Shown here in pieces: positions 1 to 6,639 of a stretch of 60,326 nt of DNA (its first letter is position 1; the number at the start of each line of letters is the position of its first letter). The stretch covers positions 1-60,326 of the forward strand of contig CAMBMK010000004.1 of NCBI GenBank assembly GCA_945868745.1, given 5' to 3'. The notes below the pieces were generated by a model. The model was not told where the DNA came from and ran no database searches. It worked only from the letters and a program-made list of their open reading frames with translations. The translations under genes were made by a program, and so were the position numbers. The DNA comes from an uncultured Bacteroidales bacterium (GTDB taxonomy: Bacteria; Bacteroidota; Bacteroidia; Bacteroidales; UBA932).

Positions 1-765
1 GTAGTAGTTCTTGGGACCTTTGTAGTCCGGCCCGCGGAAGACATTGCCGGCAGCGGAATACTCCCAGATCTCGGCATTGGGGTCATCATAGTCCTCGCTG
101 TACTTGATGGCGGTGGTCATGTCCATCACCTGGCGCACGGTGGCCCCCTCGTAGCCGCTGCCCTTCATCTCCGGGATGTAGTCGGTTACAAGCCGCTCCG
201 GGTCAATGACTCCCTCACAGGCGAGAATGGCCCCGAGAGTCCCGGTAAATGATTTGCTGACCGACATCGCGGCATGCTGGCCCTCCGGGGTGAGTCCTCC
301 GAAATAATTCTCATAGACAATGCGCCCCCTGTGCATGATGATGAGGCCGTCGGTGTAGTTGAGGTCGAGCCAGCGGCTGAAAGTGATTGTGGTGTCGCTG
401 TCCCACGGGGTGAAGGTCAGCTCTTCGAGACCTTTGTCGATGGCCGTCTCAACGGAATACCTGAGGTCCTGCGAGGCAGGGACATCGCGCGTCGGATAGA
501 ACTCGCGCATATGGTTGACGCTGTATCTGAGCGCAGGGAAAGAGAAATAGGAGCCGTCGGCGGAATATACGGTCTTGTCGGGTGCAGGAGGGAATCCCTT
601 CATCCAGCCGATGACATTCGGATCTGAATGGGCGGCATCCGGCTGCCCGGCTGAGGTAGTCTGCGGATTATTGTCCGCGTCAGTAGTCTGAGTGCCGCTC
701 TTGCAGCAGGTCAGTGTCATGACGGTGAATAGTACCGCCATGCTTTTGGAAATAAAATGTCTCAT
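1..765 (-). CDS. Beta-lactamase-superfamily serine hydrolase, lipoprotein (3' end outside window)
   Basis: The first 255 codons are present and read without a stop to the window edge. The start is the ATG at 765. A short hydrophobic leader is followed by TLTCC, a probable lipobox, so an envelope-anchored lipoprotein is likely. The segment MSVSKSFTG holds the SxxK motif of class C beta-lactamase/penicillin-binding-protein-like hydrolases, and the following GAILACEG...DYIPEMKG...TVRQVMDMT is typical of the 6-aminohexanoate-dimer hydrolase (NylB)/EstB branch. The Tyr/Lys-containing second motif region is only partly covered (YSAAGN near the edge). Substrate cannot be told: esterase, peptidase or amide hydrolase are all possible. 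It is divergent from the MerR gene at 877, so co-regulation is conceivable. Confidence 0.85.
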   Translation of the reverse strand, partial: MRHFISKSMAVLFTVMTLTCCKSGTQTTDADNNPQTTSAGQPDAAHSDPNVIGWMKGFPPAPDKTVYSADGSYFSFPALRYSVNHMREFYPTRDVPASQDLRYSVETAIDKGLEELTFTPWDSDTTITFSRWLDLNYTDGLIIMHRGRIVYENYFGGLTPEGQHAAMSVSKSFTGTLGAILACEGVIDPERLVTDYIPEMKGSGYEGATVRQVMDMTTAIKYSEDYDDPNAEIWEYSAAGNVFRGPDYKGPKNYY

Positions 766-810
766 GGCGTATGATTTTCCGTAAATATAGAAAACTTTTT
801 TGGCAAAACA

Positions 811-845
811 CTTGACTCGTACCCTGCGTCACTGCTTATATTTGC
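811..845 (+). promoter_or_regulatory. Promoter with MerR-type dyad ahead of the merR-like gene
   Basis: TTG at 812-814 and TATATTTGC at 837-845 form a Bacteroidota promoter. Between and overlapping them lies an imperfect 19-base dyad TGACTCGTACCCTGCGTCA (813-831), the position where MerR-family regulators bind. A second copy with identical geometry is at 1942-1975. Autoregulation is inferred. Confidence 0.65.
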
Positions 846-876
846 ACCGTACACTCAGCGCTAAAATGGATTTGTC

Positions 877-1722
877 ATGACAAACAGATTGAAAATCGGG
901 GAATTTTCACGCCTCTGCCGTGTCACGGTGAGGACACTCAGGCACTACGAGGAGACAGGACTCCTTGTCCCGGACATTGTTGACATGGAGACCGGCTACC
1001 GCTACTACAGCATAAGCCAGATGCAGAAAATGCAGGGTATTATCAGGCTCAAAAAGCTCGGATTCAGTCTCGAGGAGATACGCGACCTCTACGAGGAATC
1101 CGACCACGAACCGGGAATCAGGGCCCTGGAGGAGAAAATGCGCATCTGCGAAGAGGAACTGCTGCGCCTGCGGGAGCGCCGCGAACATCTTGAGGCGATG
1201 ATCGATTCCCACAAAAAACTTGAAAGAATGGAAAAAATCTACATTGAATCATTGCCGGCAATCATTGTTGCCAGCCATCGGGCCGTCATTGCCTCCTATG
1301 AGGAAATCGGACGTCTGTGCTATGAGGTCATCGGCCCGGAAATGGCCCGTCTCGGATGCGAATGTGTCCAGCCGGGATACTGTTTCACCTTTGAGCACGG
1401 CGGCTACAAGCCCAAGGACATCGACATCGAGTACTGCGAGCAGGTCACGGAGAAGGGTCGCGACTCGGCAATAATCAAATTCAGGGAGATGCCGGCCGTC
1501 CCGCAGGCAGTGTGCATGAAGGCGTACGGCCCCTATGAGGGACTCCACGAGCATTATGTCGAGCTTTTCAGCTGGATGGAAAAGGAGGGCTGGCAGTGCA
1601 CCGGCAACCCGAGATGCGTCTATGTTGACGGCATCTGGAACCAGGAGGACCCTTCAAAGTGGCTCTCAATCATCCAGGTCCCTGCAGAAAGGGTTGATAC
1701 CAAGTCCGAAAAGGAGGTTTAG
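877..1722 (+). CDS. MerR-family transcriptional regulator with GyrI-like effector-binding domain
   Basis: The 281-residue protein has an N-terminal winged HTH typical of MerR (LKIGEFSRLCRVTVRTLRHY, residues about 5-24, then GYRYYSISQMQKM). It is followed by a dimerisation helix (about residues 75-118, rich in E, R and L) and a C-terminal domain of about 150 residues resembling the GyrI/AraC-type small-molecule-binding fold. This build matches BmrR/BltR-like regulators that sense lipophilic or cationic compounds and activate efflux genes by untwisting a promoter with a long spacer. The promoter at 811-845 carries a dyad in that spacer, and a matching site lies downstream at 1942-1975. No intact efflux gene is adjacent: the downstream region is debris. 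Start ATG 877 sits about 30 bases after the -7 box. Confidence 0.9.
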   Translation: MTNRLKIGEFSRLCRVTVRTLRHYEETGLLVPDIVDMETGYRYYSISQMQKMQGIIRLKKLGFSLEEIRDLYEESDHEPGIRALEEKMRICEEELLRLRERREHLEAMIDSHKKLERMEKIYIESLPAIIVASHRAVIASYEEIGRLCYEVIGPEMARLGCECVQPGYCFTFEHGGYKPKDIDIEYCEQVTEKGRDSAIIKFREMPAVPQAVCMKAYGPYEGLHEHYVELFSWMEKEGWQCTGNPRCVYVDGIWNQEDPSKWLSIIQVPAERVDTKSEKEV

Positions 1723-1799
1723 CGCAGTTTTCCGACCTGTTCGGCCAGGCAACTGTACAGGCGTGAAGCTTTCACCGGCTTGGTGATGTAGTCATCGGC
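1719..1799 (-). pseudogene. C-terminal fragment of a response-regulator receiver domain
   Basis: Read on the minus strand, this gives ADDYITKPVKASRLYSCLAE and about six further residues before a TAA at 1721-1719. DDYITKP is the end of a phosphoreceiver domain (the conserved Lys-Pro), as at the C-terminus of hybrid histidine kinases. Nothing upstream on this strand continues the domain: the sequence runs straight into an AraC-type fragment on the other strand. It overlaps the last codons of the merR-like gene. A relic left by deletion or inversion. Confidence 0.7.
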
Positions 1800-1913
1800 A
1801 CTCTGGTGGGCTTCCGCTCAAAGAGCGCATACTACCGCGCCTTCTCGGCAGCCTACAACTGTTCTCCGTCTGAGTACCGCAAAAACTCCGTCAGCCGCAC
1901 GATGCACAGATAG
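1794..1913 (+). pseudogene. C-terminal fragment of an AraC-family DNA-binding domain
   Basis: In frame with the TAG at 1911-1913 the segment reads VGFRSKSAYYRAFSAAYNCS then PSEYRKNS, the second helix-turn-helix and tail of an AraC/XylS domain. No start codon or first HTH exists upstream, because the sequence changes into the minus-strand receiver-domain relic at about 1794-1805. Only this stub survives. Confidence 0.75.
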
Positions 1914-1941
1914 ATTTTTTCTTGACAACCTGCATTTCCTC

Positions 1942-1975
1942 TTGACTCGTACCCCGGCTCACATATTATATTTGC
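1942..1975 (+). promoter_or_regulatory. Second copy of the merR promoter/operator
   Basis: TTGACTCGTACCC (1942-1954) repeats bases 812-824 exactly. The dyad-like TGACTCGTACCCCGGCTCA (1943-1961) sits in the same place relative to TATATTTGC (1967-1975) as in the first copy. It faces rightward into a stretch without an intact gene, so it looks like the target promoter of a lost MerR-controlled gene. Confidence 0.6.
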
Positions 1976-2235
1976 CGGCTCAAGTACGGAACCTTCGGCC
2001 CGCTGGCGGATGCGGTGTCCCTGCGCGTGCGGATTGTTGTAAGCAATGTCGCCTTGCTGCTTGTCTGTGTGCCGGTTGTCCTGAAGCTCGCCCCTGCGAA
2101 CGCCGGGCGCGGATAGGTCTTCTGCTTAGGCGGGGAGAGGCTGGCCTGAGGGCTCTTTTGGGTGTGAGCGTGGAGAGGTTGTTCTTCGGGCTCTTCAGGT
2201 GAGACCGAGGGGGAGACAGGGTATCCCGGCGAGGA
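1976..2235 (+). other. Region without an intact gene, downstream of the orphan promoter
   Basis: No credible gene is seen. One plus-strand frame (1979-2113) reads a hydrophobic stretch (VVSNVALLLVCVPVVLKLAP) ending in TAG, which could be the tail of a lost membrane protein, but there is no start codon and I cannot name a family. A different frame opens with ATG at 1942 inside the promoter itself and has a cysteine/arginine-rich composition unlike a real protein. Confidence 0.35.
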
Positions 2236-2706
2236 TTATTGCGGAGGGAGGACGCTGTCGATGCGGATGTTGAAAGCCCCGGCCGGAGCCTTCACCTCGA
2301 CGGTTTCCCCTTCCTTCCTGCCCATGAGCGCGGCACCGATAGGGGAGTTGCAGGAAATCTTCCCCTCTTCAAGATTCATTTCGTGATGGCTTACAATCGT
2401 GTAGGTCATCTTTTTGTTTGTGCCAAGATGGGTAAACTCCACCTTGCTCAAAAGCGAAATGCGGTCTTTCGGAAGGGCATTCGTGTCGATGATGCGCGAA
2501 TGCTGGAGCACTTTCTGCAGAAAACGGATGCGGCTGATGGCCTTGCCCTGGGCCCTTCTGGCGGCACGGTACTCGAAATTCTCGCTCAGGTCACCCTGCG
2601 CCCGGGCTTCGGACAGCTCGTCCCTGATCTGCGGATACTCCACATCAATCAGATGGTTGAGCTCCGCCACAATCTCGTCATATCGTTCTTTAGAGAGGTA
2701 TTCCAT
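2236..2706 (-). CDS. greA: GreA/GreB-family transcript cleavage factor
   Basis: The 156-residue product begins MEYLSKERYDEIVAELNHL and shows the two-part Gre build. The N-terminal coiled coil (about residues 1-75) carries RDELSEARAQGDLSENFEY, where the acidic DLSEN tip is the part that enters the RNA polymerase secondary channel to stimulate cleavage of backtracked RNA. The C-terminal FKBP-like domain (about 80-155) has SPIGAALMGRKEGETVEV. I chose ATG 2706 because the upstream in-frame extension runs through the hairpin element and has no family similarity, and because a -7 box lies at 2737-2730. Family length is usually 155-160. Single gene, convergent with nothing intact. Confidence 0.93.
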   Translation of the reverse strand: MEYLSKERYDEIVAELNHLIDVEYPQIRDELSEARAQGDLSENFEYRAARRAQGKAISRIRFLQKVLQHSRIIDTNALPKDRISLLSKVEFTHLGTNKKMTYTIVSHHEMNLEEGKISCNSPIGAALMGRKEGETVEVKAPAGAFNIRIDSVLPPQ

Positions 2707-2729
2707 TTTGCTTCTTCCAATCGTCCGCA

Positions 2730-2737
2730 CAAAGATA
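2730..2737 (-). promoter_or_regulatory. -7 promoter box for the greA-like gene
   Basis: On the minus strand TATCTTTG (2737 to 2730) matches TAnnTTTG and lies 24 bases upstream of the chosen ATG. No clear TTG was found at -33. Confidence 0.5.
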
Positions 2738-2835
2738 CTCAATATTTGCGAGTCCACGTATGGTGCCAGGCGGCCAAGACAAAAGATGCTGACCTTTTGG
2801 GCTTCTTTATTGCAGATTGAGAGGTTCTGCCTGCC

Positions 2836-2988
2836 CCCGTGAAATTCACCTGGAACGGGGATATGCCCTACAATGGTGTAGAGTGGGTATGGCCGTTCCA
2901 GGTGAGGACAATTTGCCTTCATCTGGAACGCGAGAGTGCCCTACAGATACCTGTAGATGGTCTGCCCGTTCCAGGTGAATTTCACGGG
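2836..2988. repeat. Tandem hairpin element enclosed by a 24-bp inverted repeat
   Basis: The outer arms 2836-2859 and 2965-2988 are perfect 24-base inverted repeats. Inside are two related hairpin units. Unit 1 is 2846-2905, with arms TCACCTGGAACGG / CCGTTCCAGGTGA. Unit 2 is 2919-2978, with arms TCATCTGGAACG / CGTTCCAGGTGA (one mismatch). Each unit holds an inner GCCCTACA ... TGTAGA hairpin. The motif therefore occurs four times in alternating orientation, like two REP-type palindromes forming a REPIN, able to fold as a cloverleaf. It is intergenic, between divergent greA and the DUF2075 gene. No transposase is nearby. A MITE or a structured RNA are alternatives. Confidence 0.8.
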
Positions 2989-3121
2989 ACAGGGTTGGGA
3001 GCTACCCCCCCCCGCTCCGTCTTAAAACAAAGCCTGTTAAATACTATCGAAGAATTTTGCTATTTTTGTGTATAATTGCAGGGATACCCGGAAACAGATA
3101 ATTTGTCTCATTTTTGACTGA

Positions 3122-3155
3122 TTGACAATAGTTGTCAATTTGGGGTATATCTTTG
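3122..3155 (+). promoter_or_regulatory. Promoter with palindromic operator for the DUF2075 gene
   Basis: TTG at 3122 and TATCTTTG at 3148-3155 are spaced 26 bases, the Bacteroidota norm. The -33 box lies inside a perfect 7-base palindrome TTGACAA-TAG-TTGTCAA (3122-3138), a likely repressor site. The regulator is unknown. Confidence 0.6.
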
Positions 3156-3178
3156 CGGGATTCAAGAATAACGTAATT

Positions 3179-5065
3179 ATGATAGTTTATCGCAACTCAA
3201 AAGGCCGTTTTGTCGAGGACGTCAGAAGCAATAACATTGCTTCAATCATTGAACAGGAATTCTTTGCACACAATATCGGCCATAACAATACGTCAGAATA
3301 TCGCAGTTGGGCAAACTCCCTTCAATACTTACGCAATGCAATTGATGTCCCCCAGATAGATGATGAGTGCCAGGTTGCAATCGAGTATCAGATCCCGCTA
3401 ACTTCCAAGAGAGTCGACTTTTTGATTGCAGGCGTAGATGAAAATAATCATAATAATGTTGTAATCATAGAATTGAAGCAGTGGGAGACAAGTGGAAAGA
3501 CCTCCAGACCAGATATCGTGACTGCCTTTACGGGAGGCGCCAACAGGGCTGTTGTTCATCCGTCATATCAGGCTTATTCATATGCCAAGACGATAGAGAG
3601 TTTCAATGAGAATGTGCAGAAATACGATATCTCACTACAACCTTGTGCGTTCTTGCACAATTACCGGGAAATCAACAGGTCAAATATCGATTGCCCTTTA
3701 TACCGGGAGGCTGTTTCCCTCGCGCCTGTGTTTCTTGAAGGAGATACCGGAAAACTTACAGATTTTATCTTGAAGTTTGTCCGCAATAAGAGCAAGATAG
3801 ACCTCTTATACAAGATTGAAGACGGTAGATTAAGGCCTGCAAAAGCTCTACAAGACGCACTTGGATCCATGTTGAAAGGCAATCGAGAGTTTTATCTTAT
3901 TGATGAGCAGAAGGTGGCATTCGAAACAATCCGGAGGCTTGTCAAAATGTCTCTGGACCAGGCAACAATGCCTGATGCCTCCCATTCGAAATATACAGTG
4001 ATTATTGAGGGCGGGCCGGGAACAGGCAAGAGTGTCGTGGCAATCCAGTTGTTGTGTGATTTGATCCAAAGCGGTTATTCGGCAAACTATATCACAAAGA
4101 ATGCCGCTCCGCGTAATGTATATTTTGAAAAGTTGCGCAGGGATGCATACAGGCAAAACTACATCAGGTCTCTTTTCAAAGGATCAGGATCATTCGTTGG
4201 CGCAGGGAAAGACTATTTTGACTGTCTGATAGTAGATGAAGCTCACCGGTTGCAGATGAAAAGTGGTTTGTACCAGAATCAGGGAGAATGCCAGACAAGG
4301 GAAATAATCCATTCCTCCAGGGTGTCCGTATTCTTTATTGATGAAGACCAGGTGGTTACAACTTCAGATGTCGGAAGCGTAGATCTGATTAAGGAATGCG
4401 CAAAGGAGGAAGGAAGTATGGTGTATTGCGGAAAAGACCTTAATCTGGTATCTCAATTCAGGTGCAACGGAAGTGATGGATATCTGGCTTTTTTGGACAA
4501 TCTTCTCGGTATCAGGGAAACAGCAAACACCAGGATGGATTTGGATTATGACATCAGGGTGTTTGACAACCCTTGCGCAATGAGGGAGGCTTTGAGGGAG
4601 AAAAACAGGGTAGCCAATAAATCCAGGATGATCGCCGGGTATTGTTACGACTGGATCAGCAAAAACGGTAAAAGCGGCTATGATATAGTGCTGTCGGATG
4701 GTTTCAAGGCCCAGTGGAACTTCAGTGACACAGCAACTTGGGCTATAGATGAAGATTCATTTGAACAGGTCGGATGCATCCACACTTCTCAAGGTCTTGA
4801 ATTTGAATATGTTGGAGCTATTATCGGGAGAGATTTGATATTCAGGGACGGAAAAGTCCAGACTGATTTTCGTGCGCGTGCCCGGACAGACAGTTCCCTG
4901 AAGGGTATCAAAACGACCCGCAATTATGCTCTGGCGGATAGAATAATCCGGAATACATATAGAACAATTTTGTCGCGTGGCCAGAAAGGATGCTTCATAT
5001 ATTGTGAGGACACGGCTTTGGGCAATTACATAAAAAATCAGTTAAATCTATCCCAGAAACCTTGA
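3179..5065 (+). CDS. Nuclease-fold plus DUF2075 P-loop ATPase, possible defence gene
   Basis: The 628-residue product starts at ATG 3179, just after the promoter (an earlier in-frame TTG at 3122 lies within the -33 box and is rejected). Residues about 20-130 look like a restriction-nuclease fold: D80 in KRVDFLIAG and E98-L-K100 in VVIIELKQW give the D...ExK pattern. Then follows a helicase-like ATPase of the DUF2075 type: Walker A GGPGTGKS (K284), Walker B DCLIVDEAHRL (D353-H356), a third motif VFFIDEDQVV, and a C-terminal QFRCNGSDGY...SQGLEFEYVGAIIGRD segment as in superfamily 1 helicases. DUF2075 proteins are related to the Schlafen/helicase group and occur in defence islands, but the job of this one is not established. 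Base use is AT-richer than the flanking core genes, which suggests acquisition. Confidence 0.85.
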   Translation: MIVYRNSKGRFVEDVRSNNIASIIEQEFFAHNIGHNNTSEYRSWANSLQYLRNAIDVPQIDDECQVAIEYQIPLTSKRVDFLIAGVDENNHNNVVIIELKQWETSGKTSRPDIVTAFTGGANRAVVHPSYQAYSYAKTIESFNENVQKYDISLQPCAFLHNYREINRSNIDCPLYREAVSLAPVFLEGDTGKLTDFILKFVRNKSKIDLLYKIEDGRLRPAKALQDALGSMLKGNREFYLIDEQKVAFETIRRLVKMSLDQATMPDASHSKYTVIIEGGPGTGKSVVAIQLLCDLIQSGYSANYITKNAAPRNVYFEKLRRDAYRQNYIRSLFKGSGSFVGAGKDYFDCLIVDEAHRLQMKSGLYQNQGECQTREIIHSSRVSVFFIDEDQVVTTSDVGSVDLIKECAKEEGSMVYCGKDLNLVSQFRCNGSDGYLAFLDNLLGIRETANTRMDLDYDIRVFDNPCAMREALREKNRVANKSRMIAGYCYDWISKNGKSGYDIVLSDGFKAQWNFSDTATWAIDEDSFEQVGCIHTSQGLEFEYVGAIIGRDLIFRDGKVQTDFRARARTDSSLKGIKTTRNYALADRIIRNTYRTILSRGQKGCFIYCEDTALGNYIKNQLNLSQKP

Positions 5066-5120
5066 TTTTGTATGTCTGTTCAGGGTGGTCGGGCATCACA
5101 GGACTATTTGGCACATTATA

Positions 5121-5384
5121 ATGGACGGAATTATGCTTTTGCTCTACATCATCATCCTGATTATTGCCCTCTATATGTTCGGCCCGGCACTTGTCTCCAC
5201 AGTCGGAGCTCTCCTCTCCGGAGTGTTTTTCGTCGTGACCATAGTGTTCACAGCTCCGGCGGTGCTTTTCGTGGCCCATCGGGATATGAAGACGAGCGAC
5301 CGGATATACGATGAGATGCAGGACGCGAAGAGCAGGGGCAGTGCGCCCCACCTGAGGTGCTTTTTCTTTCTCAAAACAGAATAA
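5121..5384 (+). CDS. Small two-helix membrane protein, unknown function
   Basis: The 87-residue frame from ATG 5121 contains two hydrophobic segments (about residues 5-22, LLLYIIILIIALYMF; and about 26-50, GALLSGVFFVVTIVFTAPA) and a polar tail. No family is recognised. It lies 55 bases behind the DUF2075 gene on the same strand and may be a co-transcribed partner. No promoter of its own is obvious. A chance frame cannot be excluded, but the clean membrane topology favours a real gene. Confidence 0.45.
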   Translation: MDGIMLLLYIIILIIALYMFGPALVSTVGALLSGVFFVVTIVFTAPAVLFVAHRDMKTSDRIYDEMQDAKSRGSAPHLRCFFFLKTE

Positions 5385-5649
5385 ACCGGAGATGTAGATC
5401 AATGATTTCCCCAGAAGGTCTTTTACAGGTAATCTCTATTAAAACATGTTTAAAACAAAAGATCATTCCTGTGCTGGTATCACGATTCTCATTGAGGTCA
5501 GAATGCCAATCCTTATCAAGGTCAAGGGTTACACCCGCATCTGCAACGGTAAGGGCGAGAAGGTCAATCCGGTTGGGAGTCCTCTCATAATACTTGTTAA
5601 AGTGTCTGTTAAAAAGTTTTGAAAATTAGCATATATGTTAAACTTATTG
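5385..5649. other. Unassigned spacer between small membrane protein and toxin gene
   Basis: No gene can be supported. The plus strand holds a 59-codon frame (ATG 5445 to TGA) and the minus strand an open stretch across the same bases (reading ...DLLALTVADAGVTLDLDKDW...). Both look more protein-like than random, but neither has a recognisable family or a start signal. It may be debris of an older insertion. Confidence 0.3.
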
Positions 5650-5657
5650 TATATTTG
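5650..5657 (+). promoter_or_regulatory. -7 promoter box of the toxin-antitoxin-like module
   Basis: TATATTTG followed by C at 5658 fits TAnnTTTGC and is 26 bases upstream of ATG 5684. The only TTG nearby (5619) is spaced 31 bases, so the -33 part is uncertain. Confidence 0.5.
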
Positions 5658-5683
5658 CAGCGGAATCTTAAGTGTGCGTGGTT

Positions 5684-6169
5684 ATGAACGTGAAGAAGAA
5701 AACGACTGTCGAAAGGATTAGTGAGTCAGAAAAGTCTGCTCTTTATTCAATCAGTTTTGAGAAGGACGGGACAACGGAATTTGAGAAATTTGTAGCTGAA
5801 TTTGAACAAAATGCAAGTTTCAATCGGGATTATCAAAGGATAATAGCAGCTCTTCAAGCAATATTGAATCTTGGAGCATTGGAACGTTTTTTTCGTCCGG
5901 AAGGAAGGATGAAAGATAGTGTTGCTGCGATTCCAATAGAAGGAGGAAAACTGCGATTATACTGCCTGCGCATTTCAGAACAGATAGTTATCTTGGGTAA
6001 TGGAGGCGTGAAAACAGCAAAAACTTATGAGGAGGACTCAAAGTTATATGGCTATGTTCTTGATTTACAAAAATTTGAGAAAATATTAGATGATAATGTT
6101 GCCAAAGGATATGTAAGAATTGAGGAGAGAGAACTCAATGGCATCGATGATGTTATTTTTGAGATATGA
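5684..6169 (+). CDS. Toxin-like protein of an XRE-paired module (RelE/HigB-like, tentative)
   Basis: The product is 161 residues from ATG 5684 (a GTG four codons earlier is possible). The core FEKFVAEFEQNASFNRDYQR (about residues 34-53), then GALERFFRPEGRMKD and the beta-rich LRLYCLRISEQIVILGNGG and TAKTYEED, resembles the RelE/ParE/HigB fold in which a compact basic protein ends in strands. It is longer than the usual 90-120 residues and I see no catalytic set I can name. The next gene starts inside its stop codon (ATGA at 6166) and encodes an XRE-type HTH protein. This toxin-first order is that of higBA. The inferred role is growth-inhibiting mRNA cleavage; a plain accessory regulator pair is the alternative. 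Confidence 0.6.
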   Translation: MNVKKKTTVERISESEKSALYSISFEKDGTTEFEKFVAEFEQNASFNRDYQRIIAALQAILNLGALERFFRPEGRMKDSVAAIPIEGGKLRLYCLRISEQIVILGNGGVKTAKTYEEDSKLYGYVLDLQKFEKILDDNVAKGYVRIEERELNGIDDVIFEI

Positions 6170-6435
6170 GAAACAAACAGGATTGGTTCAAGGAAAAGGT
6201 TTCGTCTGTATCGCCAGAGATACGGACCGAAGTTCAATTGTCCGCTGAAATTATTGCACGAATAGACTCTATCCTCAAAGAAAAGAATATGAGCCAGCGG
6301 GATTTGGCGAGAAAGCTGGGCAAGAGCGAGGCTGTGGTATCCAGATGGACAACGGGTTTCCCAAATCTCACCCTCCGTTCAATTGCAGAATTATCAACAG
6401 CGCTGGGAGAGCCGTTGATCCAGGTGATAAAATAG
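6166..6435 (+). CDS. XRE-family HTH protein, probable antitoxin
   Basis: The 89-residue protein has a clear lambda-repressor-like helix-turn-helix at about residues 40-88 (MSQRDLARKLGKSEAVVSRW, then NLTLRSIAELSTALGEPLIQ). The N-terminal 35 residues (DWFKEKVSSVSPEIRTEVQL) are the part expected to contact the partner. The start overlaps the upstream stop by four bases, so translation is coupled. Such antitoxins normally bind and neutralise the toxin and repress the shared promoter. Bacteroidota genomes carry many pairs of this size and order. Confidence 0.8.
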   Translation: MRNKQDWFKEKVSSVSPEIRTEVQLSAEIIARIDSILKEKNMSQRDLARKLGKSEAVVSRWTTGFPNLTLRSIAELSTALGEPLIQVIK

Positions 6436-6571
6436 ATTTGAGCATTATTATTTCTCCCCTTTTTATAGCCCTTAGAATAACTTGCTTCTGTACAAAACCA
6501 AGCTTGTTGAGAACTTCAGGCCCAAGACCAAGTTTCCTGCTCCATAATCCTGAATGGCCAGCCGGTATAAC

Positions 6572-6614
6572 AAAAAAAGGGTGACTGCCAGTCTTTCGAC
6601 TTTTGGTCACCCTT
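6572..6614 (-). terminator. Rho-independent terminator of gpmI
   Basis: On the minus strand, AAGGGTGAC / GTCACCCTT arms (6614-6606 and 6585-6577) form a 9-bp stem whose 3' side runs into seven T (6578-6572). It lies 25 bases past the gpmI stop. The preceding 6436-6571 shows no gene. Confidence 0.85.
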
Positions 6615-6639
6615 AGTTGTCGGCTGTATCCGGGATGGA

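Noticed and set aside
1719..1913. One hybrid two-component regulator (receiver plus AraC domain)
   Set aside because: The receiver and AraC segments are on opposite strands and both truncated, so they cannot form one protein as they stand.
1942..2202. An 86-codon plus-strand frame starting inside the orphan promoter
   Set aside because: The start codon overlaps the -33 region, and the product is rich in Cys, Arg and Ala with no family resemblance; judged a chance frame.
2836..2988. CRISPR repeat-spacer array
   Set aside because: The repeats alternate in orientation and form nested hairpins instead of regular direct repeats with unique spacers; no cas genes are present.
2997..3013. Phase-variable C-run (GGGAGCTA followed by nine C) controlling the DUF2075 gene
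   Set aside because: It lies about 110 bases upstream of the recognisable promoter and outside any frame. A similar shorter GGGAGTTACCCCCC occurs at 49843, so it may just be a recurrent intergenic motif.
6368..6610. An 80-codon minus-strand frame between the antitoxin and gpmI genes
   Set aside because: It starts within the gpmI terminator hairpin and runs over the end of the antitoxin gene; no family is recognised.
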